From Gautieria morchelliformis (taxonomy: Eukaryota > Basidiomycota > Agaricomycetes > Gomphales > Gomphaceae): 64,000 nt of DNA. Position 1 is the stretch's first letter. Each line of letters opens with the position of its first letter. The stretch covers positions 124,001 through 188,000 of the forward strand of contig WHVA01000096.1 of NCBI GenBank assembly GCA_015179125.1. Direction: 5' to 3'. A program made the position numbers and the translations under genes. Positions 53,382-64,000 of the stretch are shown here, one piece after another. A model generated the notes under the pieces. That model was not told the origin of the DNA and searched no databases. It saw only the letters and a program-made list of their open reading frames with translations.

Positions 53382-54229
53382 ACGGATAATAGATTTCTGA
53401 TCACAACGCCATAGCATCAGCTAGGTTGTCGTCGAATGCGAAGCGCATTCCTATCGATAGAGTATTTACCTGCCTTGCCCGTAACGCGATTCTATGGCCA
53501 CTGGCTCTACGGATTTTTACGTGATCATATATCCATACGATCTTTTACACGCGAACAATGATGAATATCAGTTCCAATCGATGTACAATATCATTTTTTT
53601 CCAACACCAACCGTAACAATTGGGCCAAGGCAATACCTATTATAATACTAATCATTCCTGTAGTTGCAGGGGTTTGTGTATTGGCGTGGACATAAATCTC
53701 TGCAAAGGCTTGCAGTAAATGACCAACGCGTATGCAGCCAGACATGATTAAAATACATATACTGTAGCTTGTATTTCTAGTAGAGGCATCGATACATGTC
53801 GGAGCTGTCAAGCTAGCAAATATATACTGTTTCGAGTGTCAGACTGCGGAGAAGACAGCTGACTGCTTCATGAGGCCACACAAGAAAAACCGTGAGTTGC
53901 TGAACCGCAACCGCAACCGCCAGCCCCAAGAGTCTAGTGGGATTTGGGCTTAGTTTTTTCCACTTGGCAAAAAACTAAGCCCAAATCCCACTAGACTCCG
54001 ATACTTACATACTTTTGTGGGTTGCCAGTCGATTTATTTTTTGTAAGCGTAATGTGGGAGGAACCGCATTACATACGCTTCTTACGTAAGGTCACGGTGA
54101 GAGCCACCGTGACGCCGTAAGCTGTTCAAGCGAAGCAAGAACCATGCCTCGTGCCTGTTCCCGCAATAGATCCACAGCTTTGTCACTTTAGTACCTCAAT
54201 TCTCTTTCCACAGTGGCTCGGTGGTGGGC
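53382..54229. other. Non-coding stretch between protease copy 3 and the next gene
   Basis: Homology to the other units ends near 53,640. The rest holds a perfect 29-bp hairpin (53931-53997) and two shorter ones (GCGTAATG ... CATTACATACGC near 54,047-54,083; TCACGGTG ... CACCGTGA near 54,092-54,112). No gene seen. Confidence 0.55.
53931..53997. repeat. Perfect 29-bp inverted repeat, 9-nt loop
   Basis: AGTCTAGTGGGATTTGGGCT.. at 53931-53959 is exactly complementary to 53969-53997, with CCACTTGGC as loop. It ends in an A/T run at the loop. Confidence 0.95.
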
Positions 54230-55554
54230 ATGGGCTCGTATACAACATATCCTCAGGGATACGGAGCTCAATATGGACCCCAATACCCTGCCATGATCCC
54301 ACCTAATCAGTTCTACGGTCAGCCTGCTCCGCAACCGTATAATGGTTATGCCGAACCCTACCAGACTCGGTATCGACGGCCTTCGGATCCTGGGCCCAAG
54401 ATGCGTGAGCCAAAATCGCAATCCGTCCGTCGAGGGAGGTCATCGAGGCCGTCAGAGAATGAGGTACCCAGGATCTCACGCCCAATGGCGAGGACACGCA
54501 GACCCTCGATGCGCGCCGGCATTGCACCTGGTCAGTAGATCAGATTTCTTCGAGTCATGATGACAGGACAGATGCTCTCTCCAGACTTCATTTTTATTAC
54601 TTTAAGCTCACACGATACTCTGAAAATTGCCAACATCACCCACTATCGAGCGCTACAGGAGTATTTACGATTGACACTGTTTCCCCACTGGCCACACAGA
54701 ATTGTGAATGAGTACGAAGATCGTGATACCGGTGAATGGCACATAAAACTCGGGAGTGATGTGTGGTCTGCTGGAGGCACTCACGGAATAATGTGATAGA
54801 ATCTGGCAATTACCCTTCGAAAATACTGACAACATCACGAACAGGGCACGCAGATTCGTTTGCAGGCTGTTCGCTGTTATGGCTGAGGAAGTATGTCCAC
54901 CACTCATAATATTTCTACCCGTCGACTTAATATTGCACACGAGGGCTTTGGATATTTGGCGACCGTAGACAATCACCCAGTGAGTAAATAAGCAGATTAT
55001 GCACCGGAACGACTTGGGGAATTCGCCACAGATGAAGGCGCCTCGTCTGGTATTTGCATCCGTTCCACCGGAAATCGAGCCTCGCTATTTCATGATCGCG
55101 TTCTCTCTCAACCGCCGCACCTTGACCATCATTGATGCCCCCGAAAAGCTCACAATTCTCCTTGGGGCTGCATTGCGTGCGACCGAACCAGTATCTAGGC
55201 CCAACGAAGGAGCAACCACACCCCGTATCAGAGCCAGTGAAGAATGGATCGCTCGGGGTGTTTATGAGGTCGTGACTGCGGACCGTGGTTTGCCCCTCTG
55301 ACTAACGCACCTATTATTAGAGGCTTAACAGCTCTCCTCTCACAGGAACTACGCGACAAAACGTCGCCGTGCTGATGGGCTCGGTACTTAAACTTATCGC
55401 CTCAGAAGGATGGCGATTTGAAGCAAGCGTGCCATTTGGTAAGACTGGCCTGTTTGGTCTTCGAGGACGTCGAGAGGTGTGGATGTTTCGTAGGGACCAC
55501 GAGGCGGCCGGTCCACCCAAACTACCCAGAAAAGAGCTTCGGAGGCGTGCCTGA
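54230..55554 (+). CDS. Spliced hypothetical protein, N-terminal low-complexity region
   Basis: Six exons (54230-54530, 54567-54792, 54845-54890, 54944-54979, 55032-55287, 55346-55554) give about 357 residues, all junctions in frame with GT..AG ends. The N-terminal ~60 residues are Tyr/Pro/Gln-rich (YGAQYGPQYPAM), followed by a basic Arg/Ser/Pro stretch. The C-terminal ~250 residues look globular (W-x-A-G-G-T-H-G-I-M-A-R-R; GFGYLATVDN; EGWRFEASVPFGKTGLFGL; E-V-W-M-F-R). They resemble, from memory, an uncharacterised family common in Agaricomycetes; no function is claimed. The upstream start is uncertain: an acceptor-like CAG lies 17 bp before this ATG, so a further 5' exon is possible. Confidence 0.7.
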
Positions 55555-55707
55555 TTACTTCCAATTTTTTTTCGTGTCCTTTAGCTTGTTGTTTCGTTTA
55601 TGTTGTATTATTAGTGTGAATGCCCGCTGTCCAGCAGCAGCTATCGTTAAATATAGAAGCTTGACTTGTCCTTGAGAATAAAATGAGTGCACACTAATGA
55701 CATTCAA

Positions 55708-57756
55708 TCAATCAATCCATGTTGTCCGCGGATCTGCACCTCTGGCGGCACGCATATTAAGGACGCCGCCTGCAAAGCTGGATAATGCGTGGCCGTAGAA
55801 GAAGTAGGACTCCGTGGCAAGGCTTTGCTCTATTAAAGCCAAGATATCCGTGAATAATAGTGGCCATCCGATTTTTCGCCTATCTTCAATCGTCAGAAGG
55901 TCATAAATGAGCACCGCAGAATTATTCCGCAGATATGCCATCCCGTTGGGATCATGCTCGTCAGTCGCCAGAAAAATCCTATACATCATCAGCACGACAT
56001 GCGCGAGAGCAGCAAAGGCAGACTAACGGATCGCCCTCGAGAGGTAGGGCCAATTGCGATGCCTCTGAACCTAGGGCAACCCCGGATGCATTTGTTCCAG
56101 ACATGGCGATTTGTTCCAATATTCCACGCCCAACGTCAAGATGTTCCTGTACCCGTTTAAAATGACCTTCTAGTGTCTTTTCCATAGCCCAGCCGACAAT
56201 GGCAAAGTCGCCACGTCGCATGTGGGCGGACATCCACATCCTCCCGCCACACCGCTCAGACATGCGATTTGCAAGACTCTTGACGAGGGTCCTGATAGGA
56301 AGGATGGGACGAAACGCATATAGAACAAGACGAGCATAGTCATCGCGAGCCGAGTCTGTGGTAAATCGAAGGCCGCCCTACAGATTGTAGTAAATAATAA
56401 TGTGGCATGCATTAACACCGGACGCACAGGCTTTCTCCCTAAGTGGGTTTCACCTTCCAATAAAAGGATTTCGGCCGTTACAGTGTAGTCCTCAACGACG
56501 CCACGGATCCGATTACGAGGCACGACCTGTCTGATTGGATCAACTACTGTTTTTGTGTAGTCCATTCCACCTCTGAAAGCAAGATAGTGAATATCATGCG
56601 AGAATGTCTGGATAGAGAGTAGCTTACGCCCCCAAAAATGTATAAGTCACTACCCAGCCGCCTGAGTTAATCAAACGTTCTATATCTGCATCCGTCTCTA
56701 CTTTCCAATCTTTATCTTGAAGGGTCTGGACTGCAATGTCCCACTCTAAAACGGGCTGATCTCCAAGAGCGGACCTTAGCAATTCATCAACATTTGTCTC
56801 GACCTTGTCGACTGGCGGAAGACCCTGAAGAGTATCCACACGAATAACATTTGAGGGGTCGTACTCGTCATTAGGAATTACGTGAAGAGACGGAAACGCC
56901 GTGTTCTCTTCGCCACGATTCCAATCCCCAGCAAGGGATTCCAATCCGGGATCCAGACCATGCAACTCGAAAAACTCTGATGCGAGAACAACCGGGTATA
57001 CCTCTCGTAAGTGAGGCAGATCCAGCATAAGCTAAATATATATATTTCAGTCAATTAAGTGCCCACGGGCTAATACTACGGGTGGAAACATGCCTGTATT
57101 GGAATCTGCCAAGCAAGGCTATTAAGTGGCGCTCCATGCCATGTATCCCATCCAATAACCTCCGACCTGTCGACAAACAGTCCGTATTGTGTACATATAT
57201 CTCTGCTATCAACGTGAGAACATATTTACTTTCAAAGAGAGAAAGAAACCTGCATGGAAAACTCGCATGATCTGGCGTAAACGAACGAAGGCAGCACCAG
57301 CACTCTATTCAAAAGTTTGGCGTGCAGCAGAGAGGCCTCGATGATATAGCGCAGCTAGGGGTTCGGTTTGTTCAATAATGGATCGGATACTCAGCCACTG
57401 GGGAGATTCACATTGTTCCAGCCAAGTCCAACGCTCCAATCTCGCACATAGTAGCCCTCTGTTCCAGCCACCAGGGCCTTCAACTCAGGCACACTCAAAC
57501 GCCACGTCTGCTCGGTCCACGCATCAGGATGATGGTGGTCATGCCCATGAGGTGGTGGTCCGCGGCCTGGGAACCAGCCATTTCTTGGAGGTAAGTGGGA
57601 TTCCCACCACGGCCTATGTATATAGGCACTATCATGCATCATTGGACCAGGAGCATGTGGACTGAACAACAGTAACAACGTCGCCGACAAGAGAATAGCT
57701 AGGACCCATCGGAGAGGTTGTTGTCGCAGACGTCGCCGAAGCGAATGGTACACCAT
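55708..57756 (-). CDS. O-fucosyltransferase-like (GDP-fucose type) membrane-anchored protein
   Basis: Exons: 57756-57412, 57354-57250, about 57200-57094, 57031-56628, 56572-56428, 56377-56028 and 55978-55708. A single signal-anchor helix at residues ~17-34 (WVLAILLSATLLLLF) predicts a type II Golgi/ER protein. The motif W-M-S-A-H-M-R-R-G-D-F (about 56,230) is the sugar-nucleotide-binding H-x-R-R-G-D block, and F-L-A-T-D-E-H-D-P ... L-L-T-I-E-D-R-R ... L-S-S-F-A-G-G-V-L-N-M-R is the C-terminal signature of this family. The acceptor substrate is unknown. Exon 3 does not join exon 2 in frame with ordinary splice sites (the family-like frame reads ICTQYGLFVDRSEVIGWD), so either a GC donor is used or there is a 1-2 bp change. 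The intron after exon 3 also appears to start with GC. Confidence 0.72.
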
Positions 57757-58113
57757 GGCTGCGTCGGATGTGGGCCAATTGGTGCTGTGTTGTCTGGGGA
57801 AGAGGACATTCGGCTCTACATCGGCCCTACGGCTCCTAACGAACTGATCTCCTCACTTAGTGGCCAGCCACTTAAGTTCACATTTACGTAACATTCCGAA
57901 AGTCCGGAGTTATCTAAAAAAGGAAGAACCGAGATGTACAGTCAAATTGAAATACGTGTGGTGACTTGCCAGAGAAATCAAATGCTACCCTCAACCCTAC
58001 TTTGTGATTTGAATTTCAGTGTACATTACTCCAAGACCTGCAATAAATCCTCTAGATACTTAGTAACTGGTACTTGTTCTAAGACATTCCGAGTGCAGAT
58101 TTCACGACCTATT
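57757..58113. other. Intergenic: promoter of the O-FucT-like gene and 3' flank of IDI
   Basis: Both neighbours are on the minus strand. No gene or clear regulatory element is seen. Confidence 0.4.
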
Positions 58114-59087
<974 letters not shown>

Positions 59088-61426
59088 TGCAAAGTGTTGA
59101 AATGAGCTGGCTGCGACACAGCGAGGGACCCTTAAGAGCGCTCTAGAGAGCAAAATTTTGTGTAGGTGGCACCACCGGTTCGGGCTGCGCAATAAGCTAC
59201 CCGTTGCCGCCCAGGCGTTACACGCGGTGGACTATCAACTCTGGTCTCGCTGTAGACCATTTTGCATGGCACATGCATCTCTACTACTAAGGCTAGCACC
59301 AGGGAGTCGATGCCAAGTTAACAAGTTACATATTATAGACCCATCTCATCCTTATTCCCCGAGCCCGAGGGCTAACCCAGACCTGGCGCACAAAGAATGG
59401 TGTCGAGGCGAGCTCAGTTTGAACGCCGAGTCTCTTTGCACATGTCTTTAACCTGACCTGACGTCACATAGACTCTTATACTTTGAAACCCATATGAATG
59501 TCTCGCTACGGCCGTCTCGTATTGCAAGAAATCATGCAACAATGAACACTTCTCAAATTGAATATGGGACATACTATCTTGCTTCCCGAAGAGGTCGGAT
59601 CTCTTCCGTGATGCCCTTGGCACGCGACCGTACGGCCCACTTACAGAAGACATATCCGAGGAGCGGTTATGGCCATGGTAAGTATGCAGGCATAGTTCTT
59701 TTCCCTTGTTCCAACGCTACAGGGTGTTTATACAGGCACTATTAATTATGGGGACAACTTCGTGACGGTTTACCTCGTAGAATGGAATCAGTGATTGCGC
59801 TGTGCCTCAGGCCGTAGGCCCGTATTCTTCAATCCCTTGGTCTCGCTTGCAGTAAGTAAGCATGAGCGGCGCTGGTGTAGGTTATCAGACACTGCCTTGA
59901 GGTCCTGCCAGAACTTGTGCGGCGCAATGCTTACTGTCTCATCAATTTCCAAGACACACCCTCGAACAGTTGTGTGCTACCTTACCACCTCGGTGAGGGG
60001 CTTATTCAGATAAGTGTCGGGATAACGCCCCTTCCTCCTTCTGTGCAAGGCATACAATGGTGGACCCTGTTCAAATCTCTCGAATTTCCCAAATAGAACA
60101 TAGCAACTGAAACATCACTGCCGAAAATCCTCGCCATTGCTTCCGCACCTTTTCGCACATGCATCGGTGGCTTCGATCCGTGTACTGACGCAGATAGGTT
60201 TCTATCGTGCCTGAGAAGCATTGGCTGCGATCATTACACTTCTCTACCATCCGCGACTGCCTTATTCATGCACTGCTCCGCCCTCTGAAATATATCGAGA
60301 TCTAAAGTGGCCGTGCAGCGCGCATGAGTGCAAGTGAGACGGGGTGGCCATATGCTCCGAGTCGTCAGAAGGCTGGATATTCTGTTATTACGATATCTTG
60401 CGCGGCAGCCTTTAACGCTGGGTCGCTTGCTTGCATTCCCCTTGCCAGCACGTCCAATTAAATTCATAAAAGTCGATGAAGAGGACCAGCATGCCTCCGA
60501 CATTCCAGCATTTCAAGTTAGACCATGATGAAAGCCAATGGCAACCAAGAATGCTCAGCTTGGCAGGCGAGAAGGACTGCGATTGAATGGGTGTCCAAAC
60601 ATGATCCATGTCGGCGCAGCGATTCCTGAAATCATGACCGTTCTTGGAACAAGGGATCATCTATCTTTGCCCTGGCTCGCGGCAGTTGGCGTACGGTAAT
60701 TATTATACATACATTGGCCGTGGCAAATAATGCAGTTGACAGCCGGGTGTCTTGAGAGATAATCAGATAATCAGGAAGTACATATGGGTTTGGTTTGGAA
60801 ATAGGGACGCTTGCCACAGACAAGGTCCCAGAACAAATGAAGCAATGACGCCCTGGAAGGGGATGTGAGGAAAGACACATAAATAGTGGCAGATTTATCA
60901 ATAGAAAGGAGCATCCGAACAGTCAAGGAAGACGGGAGGTTGTGATTGTGACAAGCTTGCCAAGGGAGCGCGGAGAATCGCACCAACCGTGCTGACAGAT
61001 ATACGTACCCAGGCCATGTTCCAGCGTCCGGCAGCTGGCAGCCTCTTGACAGGAAATTCAAACTGAAGCTGGGGCGCACTCACTGCAGTGCAACGCGCTT
61101 GGCATGGGCGACTGTCACTGTCTGTTCAACCCTTGGCGCGTCTTCGCTACAATTCATATAAGCAGGTATCACGACACTTACCACGGTCTGCCACTGCTTC
61201 TTGACAACTCCTGATCGATAAACCGTGCGAGAGCGATATGATGGATTGGGAATTTTTATGTTATCAGGAAGGGCCGGTTAGTTGATTATGTGGATGTCAC
61301 TTGTAATTTCAATCTCCGCGGTAACCGTCTAGTGTGCTAGTGTCTTCTTGGCCGGGCCGCCAGTATGTGGATGTCAAAGCTAAACGAGACACTGTTAGCT
61401 CATACTCCCATCCGCAATACCGAGCC
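59088..61426. other. 2.3 kb without a confident gene
   Basis: Short open frames exist on both strands: minus 60221-60006, reading KGAEAMARIFGSDVSVAMFY, and plus 59494-59745. None joins to a neighbour with good splice sites or matches a family I know. The 3' half shows AT-rich promoter-like DNA before the next gene. A degraded gene on minus between about 59,990 and 60,660 is possible. Confidence 0.35.
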
Positions 61427-63314
61427 ATGTCGAAGGAGCTCAAGAAACTGAATGTGCTTATGTGTAAGCCTGCGTATCTTCGAAGCACCGAGTTGTCTTA
61501 GCTAACAACCAGTCCGCTCAGGTGGCACTGTGCGTCAAAGAGTTATTTATATCACTCCATAGCAGAACTCCATGTCTGGCAGGGCGAGTATACGACGGGT
61601 TGGACGGGGTCGGGGGCTTCACAGTCGGACAAGAAAGTACGTTTCTGGTAGGCGATCCATGCACGACACACTCAAGCCTCCCCGTTCTAGATTGGAGTCA
61701 GGATCATATCTCGTATACAGCGCCATAACAAGCTTAATATATTGGATACAGGTCGTTGGTCTGACACTCTTTGACTTGAGGAGACTGGGCAAGGTAACCA
61801 TCATGTCACCCGGGGTAGCCTGCTCTCTTTAATACCCCGCAAGGTAGATCAATTGGCAATGGTAGGAACGAATGGAACCAAGTACCCGGCGATACGTAAG
61901 CATCTGGCTGAGAAGATAGGACAAGTGTATGCGGACATGGATATCTCGTAAGTGATGATGGCCAGCAAGCTGTGAAATGTATTGTCCACGCTTACGGCCG
62001 TGCAGGTTCAAAAGTTACCCGGAAGAAGATAAGATTGATCCTGAGTCCTGTCGGTTTCCAAACGCGTCGCAGGTTAGATATAAACTGACAGCGGCGGGCC
62101 GTTTAGATAAGCGAGCCATCGACGACCTGTCCCCGGGTGATGCTGTTGTCATTTTCACACCTGACAGTACGGCCGACGTCCTTGAAAGACGTCTCCATCA
62201 GTGCTTATGATGTTTACCCAGGCACACACTATCCGATTTCGGTCTATGCGATCGAGCGCGACCTCCACGTCCTCGTCACCAAACCCGCGACGCAGCTCCT
62301 GGCGCACCACCAAGACCTCATCGAAAAGGCCAAAAAGCACAACGTCGTCGTGTTCGTGGAGCATCACAAAAGGTGGCCTTTGCTTGTGCAATTTTTTTTT
62401 TGACGAGCATCCTACATACTTACTCACCGGAACCGGAACGCCGCCAGATTCGACCCGGCATACAGCGATGCGAAAGCCCGCGCCGACGCCCTCGGCGAAT
62501 TCAATTTTTTCTCCGCATGGATGTCCCAGCCAAAGACACAGCTGGAGACGTTCCGTGCCTGGGCGGGGAAGGACTCTGATATTTCGTACTATCTTTCCAG
62601 TCACCATATCGACATATGCTGTTGGATGCTCGCCAACAAAGCGAGGCCCACGCGTGTCGTCGCGAGCGCTGCGACCGGGATCGCGACGGGGGAGCCGTAC
62701 AACTGCGTGCCGCAGACGGAAGACACGATTACGCTGCTGGTAGATTGGCAGTCGATCAAGAGCCCGCGGCACAAGGGCACGGCGGTGTACACGGCGTCCT
62801 GGACGGCGCCGACGACTAGCGGCGTGCATAGCGCCCAGCACTGGTATTATATGGCAGAGAAAGTGCGTATGTCCACATTCGAAGATCCGGGGTTCTAGGC
62901 TCATCACGAGATCCAGGGTGAGGTGAGCGTCGATCAAGCCCACCGGGGCTACGATATCGTCGTGGACGGCGAGGGCAAGACTTAGTAAGCCATCTAGTTA
63001 ACCATATCGCGCGGGCGATCTCACCCCTACCGGCACACAGCTACAACCCGTTCTATATGAAATACTCGCCGTCGGAGAGTGGCCACTTTGACGGGCAGCG
63101 CGGGTACGGGTACGTGTCCATCGAGAAGTTCGTCGACGCCGCGCGCAGCGTCAACGCGCGCGCGTCGCAGCCCGCCGAGTACGACGCGCACGGGCTGCCC
63201 ACGATCGCGAACACGGTGCTCACCACCGCGATCCTGCACGCGGGCCGCATCAGCCTCGACGAGGCGCGGCCCGTGCACATCCAGCTGCGCGGTGGGAAAT
63301 GGGTGCTCGAGTGA
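61427..63314 (+). CDS. Gfo/Idh/MocA-type NAD(P)-dependent oxidoreductase
   Basis: Eleven exons give 420 residues, all in frame: 61427-61463, 61522-61529, 61583-61636, 61752-61793, 61844-61947, 62006-62049, 62107-62166, 62222-62372, 62448-62862, 62911-62984 and 63041-63314. The N-terminus (LNVLMCGTGEYTTG) is a Rossmann-type nucleotide-binding segment, followed by V-V-I-F-T-P-D-S-T-H and the E-R-D-L-H-V-L-V-T-K-P-A-T segment. The latter corresponds to the E-K-P motif of the family with T-K-P here. V-F-V-E-H-H-K-R-F-D-P and the S-S-H-H-I-D catalytic-region motif follow. It oxidises or reduces a sugar or polyol-type substrate, identity unknown. Exon 2 is only 8 nt. The C-terminal coding exons are distinctly GC-rich. 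Confidence 0.88.
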
Positions 63315-64000
63315 ATACCTGGGGCCCCGGCGGCACACACATGTACAGTACGAGATGCACTAGCCCCAGTGGGGCGGAGGCTGTAACCGTAACGGAGTTC
63401 CGGTCCACTGCAGCTGGCCAAGCGTGCGTGCGTGATTCGCGACGTAATTGTAAGGTGGTTACAAAGTGATGCGCGGTCGTATATCGTGACGCCAAATCCA
63501 TGATGCCATTACTGCGTTTCCGAGCCGTGCCTTTCCTTTGGTAAACCAAACGCGGCGAGACCCTTGTGCCAAAAACGGTCCAATTAAGCAATATCAGGCC
63601 ATTCAAAAGTCTCCAGGGCTAATTAGGCCAGTTCACACACGGCTGCAATTCGCACCTGCTTGTGGGTTTAGCCGACGCACACGAAACGTCACACGACCAG
63701 AAATGAAGTGTCGCACTTGATCGCGCTCATCCAACACTGCCTTCCGGGCTGCTGCCGAGGGTTTTTGCAATTTGGGAGACGGCGTCCTTTAGACCCCTGT
63801 ATTGTGCGACATGCTGAGATGATAGACACAGAGACAATCATTGTGCAGAGAGAAAATGGACAGGAAGATGTTTAAAAAGAGAAAAAAAAAGGAAAATAGA
63901 AGTGTGATGTGTACGATGTATAGTGTGAACGTGGGGGGATGGGGACGGGACGAGAATCCAGGCGGGGGAGAGCATGTTGGCCTCGAGAAGGGGGGAGGTG
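63315..64000. other. 3' flank, no gene seen
   Basis: Downstream of the oxidoreductase. From about 63,800 the strand is purine-rich (GAGAAAATGGACAGG, GGGGGGATGGGG), possibly the promoter or 3' end of a gene beyond the window. Nothing can be supported. Confidence 0.3.

Noticed and set aside
60006-60660. Minus-strand gene made of two short frames
   Set aside because: The frames (ending GREV and starting at MLLRHD) could be neighbours, but no consistent splice junction or recognisable family was found.

Overview
The window looks like nuclear DNA of a filamentous basidiomycete, most likely an Agaricomycete (a Rhizoctonia-like fungus is possible but not proven). The real genes carry many 45-100 bp introns with GT-AG and occasional GC-AG ends and have fungal-type products. 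About two thirds of the window is LTR-retrotransposon sequence, much of it nested. No rRNA, tRNA or CRISPR array was recognised.

Region 1 (1-24,760) is a transposon graveyard. 1-2,278 is the 5' end of a Ty3/gypsy element on the minus strand, interrupted by a solo LTR. 2,279-2,883 is a fragment of another gag. 2,884-22,233 is one Ty3/gypsy chromovirus (LTR, gag, protease, RT, RNase H, integrase, chromodomain, an unknown third ORF, LTR) that about eight later insertions have cut into pieces. Most insertions are exposed by direct 5-bp target duplications and by the broken reading frame resuming on the far side. The largest, at 7,782-12,346, is a related element that kept gag and the third ORF but lost pol. 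Another insert is AT-rich and mitochondrial-looking. 22,234-24,760 holds degraded LTR pieces and the 3' end of a LINE with an RNase H domain.

Region 2 (25,100-29,100) has ordinary genes: a DLT1-like membrane protein on the minus strand and a short-chain dehydrogenase on the plus strand.

Region 3 (30,000-53,600) is a tandem duplication of about 10.4 kb. Three copies of a secreted pepsin-like aspartic protease gene alternate with two copies of one Ty1/copia element on the minus strand. Each copia copy carries the same nested solo LTRs at the same sites, so gene plus element were duplicated together. A contiguous block, about 38.5-45.1 kb, is full of single-base indels relative to its paralogues. 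It may be unpolished sequence rather than true decay.

Region 4 (53,600-64,000) is single-copy DNA: a spliced hypothetical protein gene, an O-fucosyltransferase-like gene, isopentenyl-diphosphate isomerase (mevalonate/sterol pathway) and a Gfo/Idh/MocA-type oxidoreductase. Their exons were assembled by hand from splice sites and reading frame.
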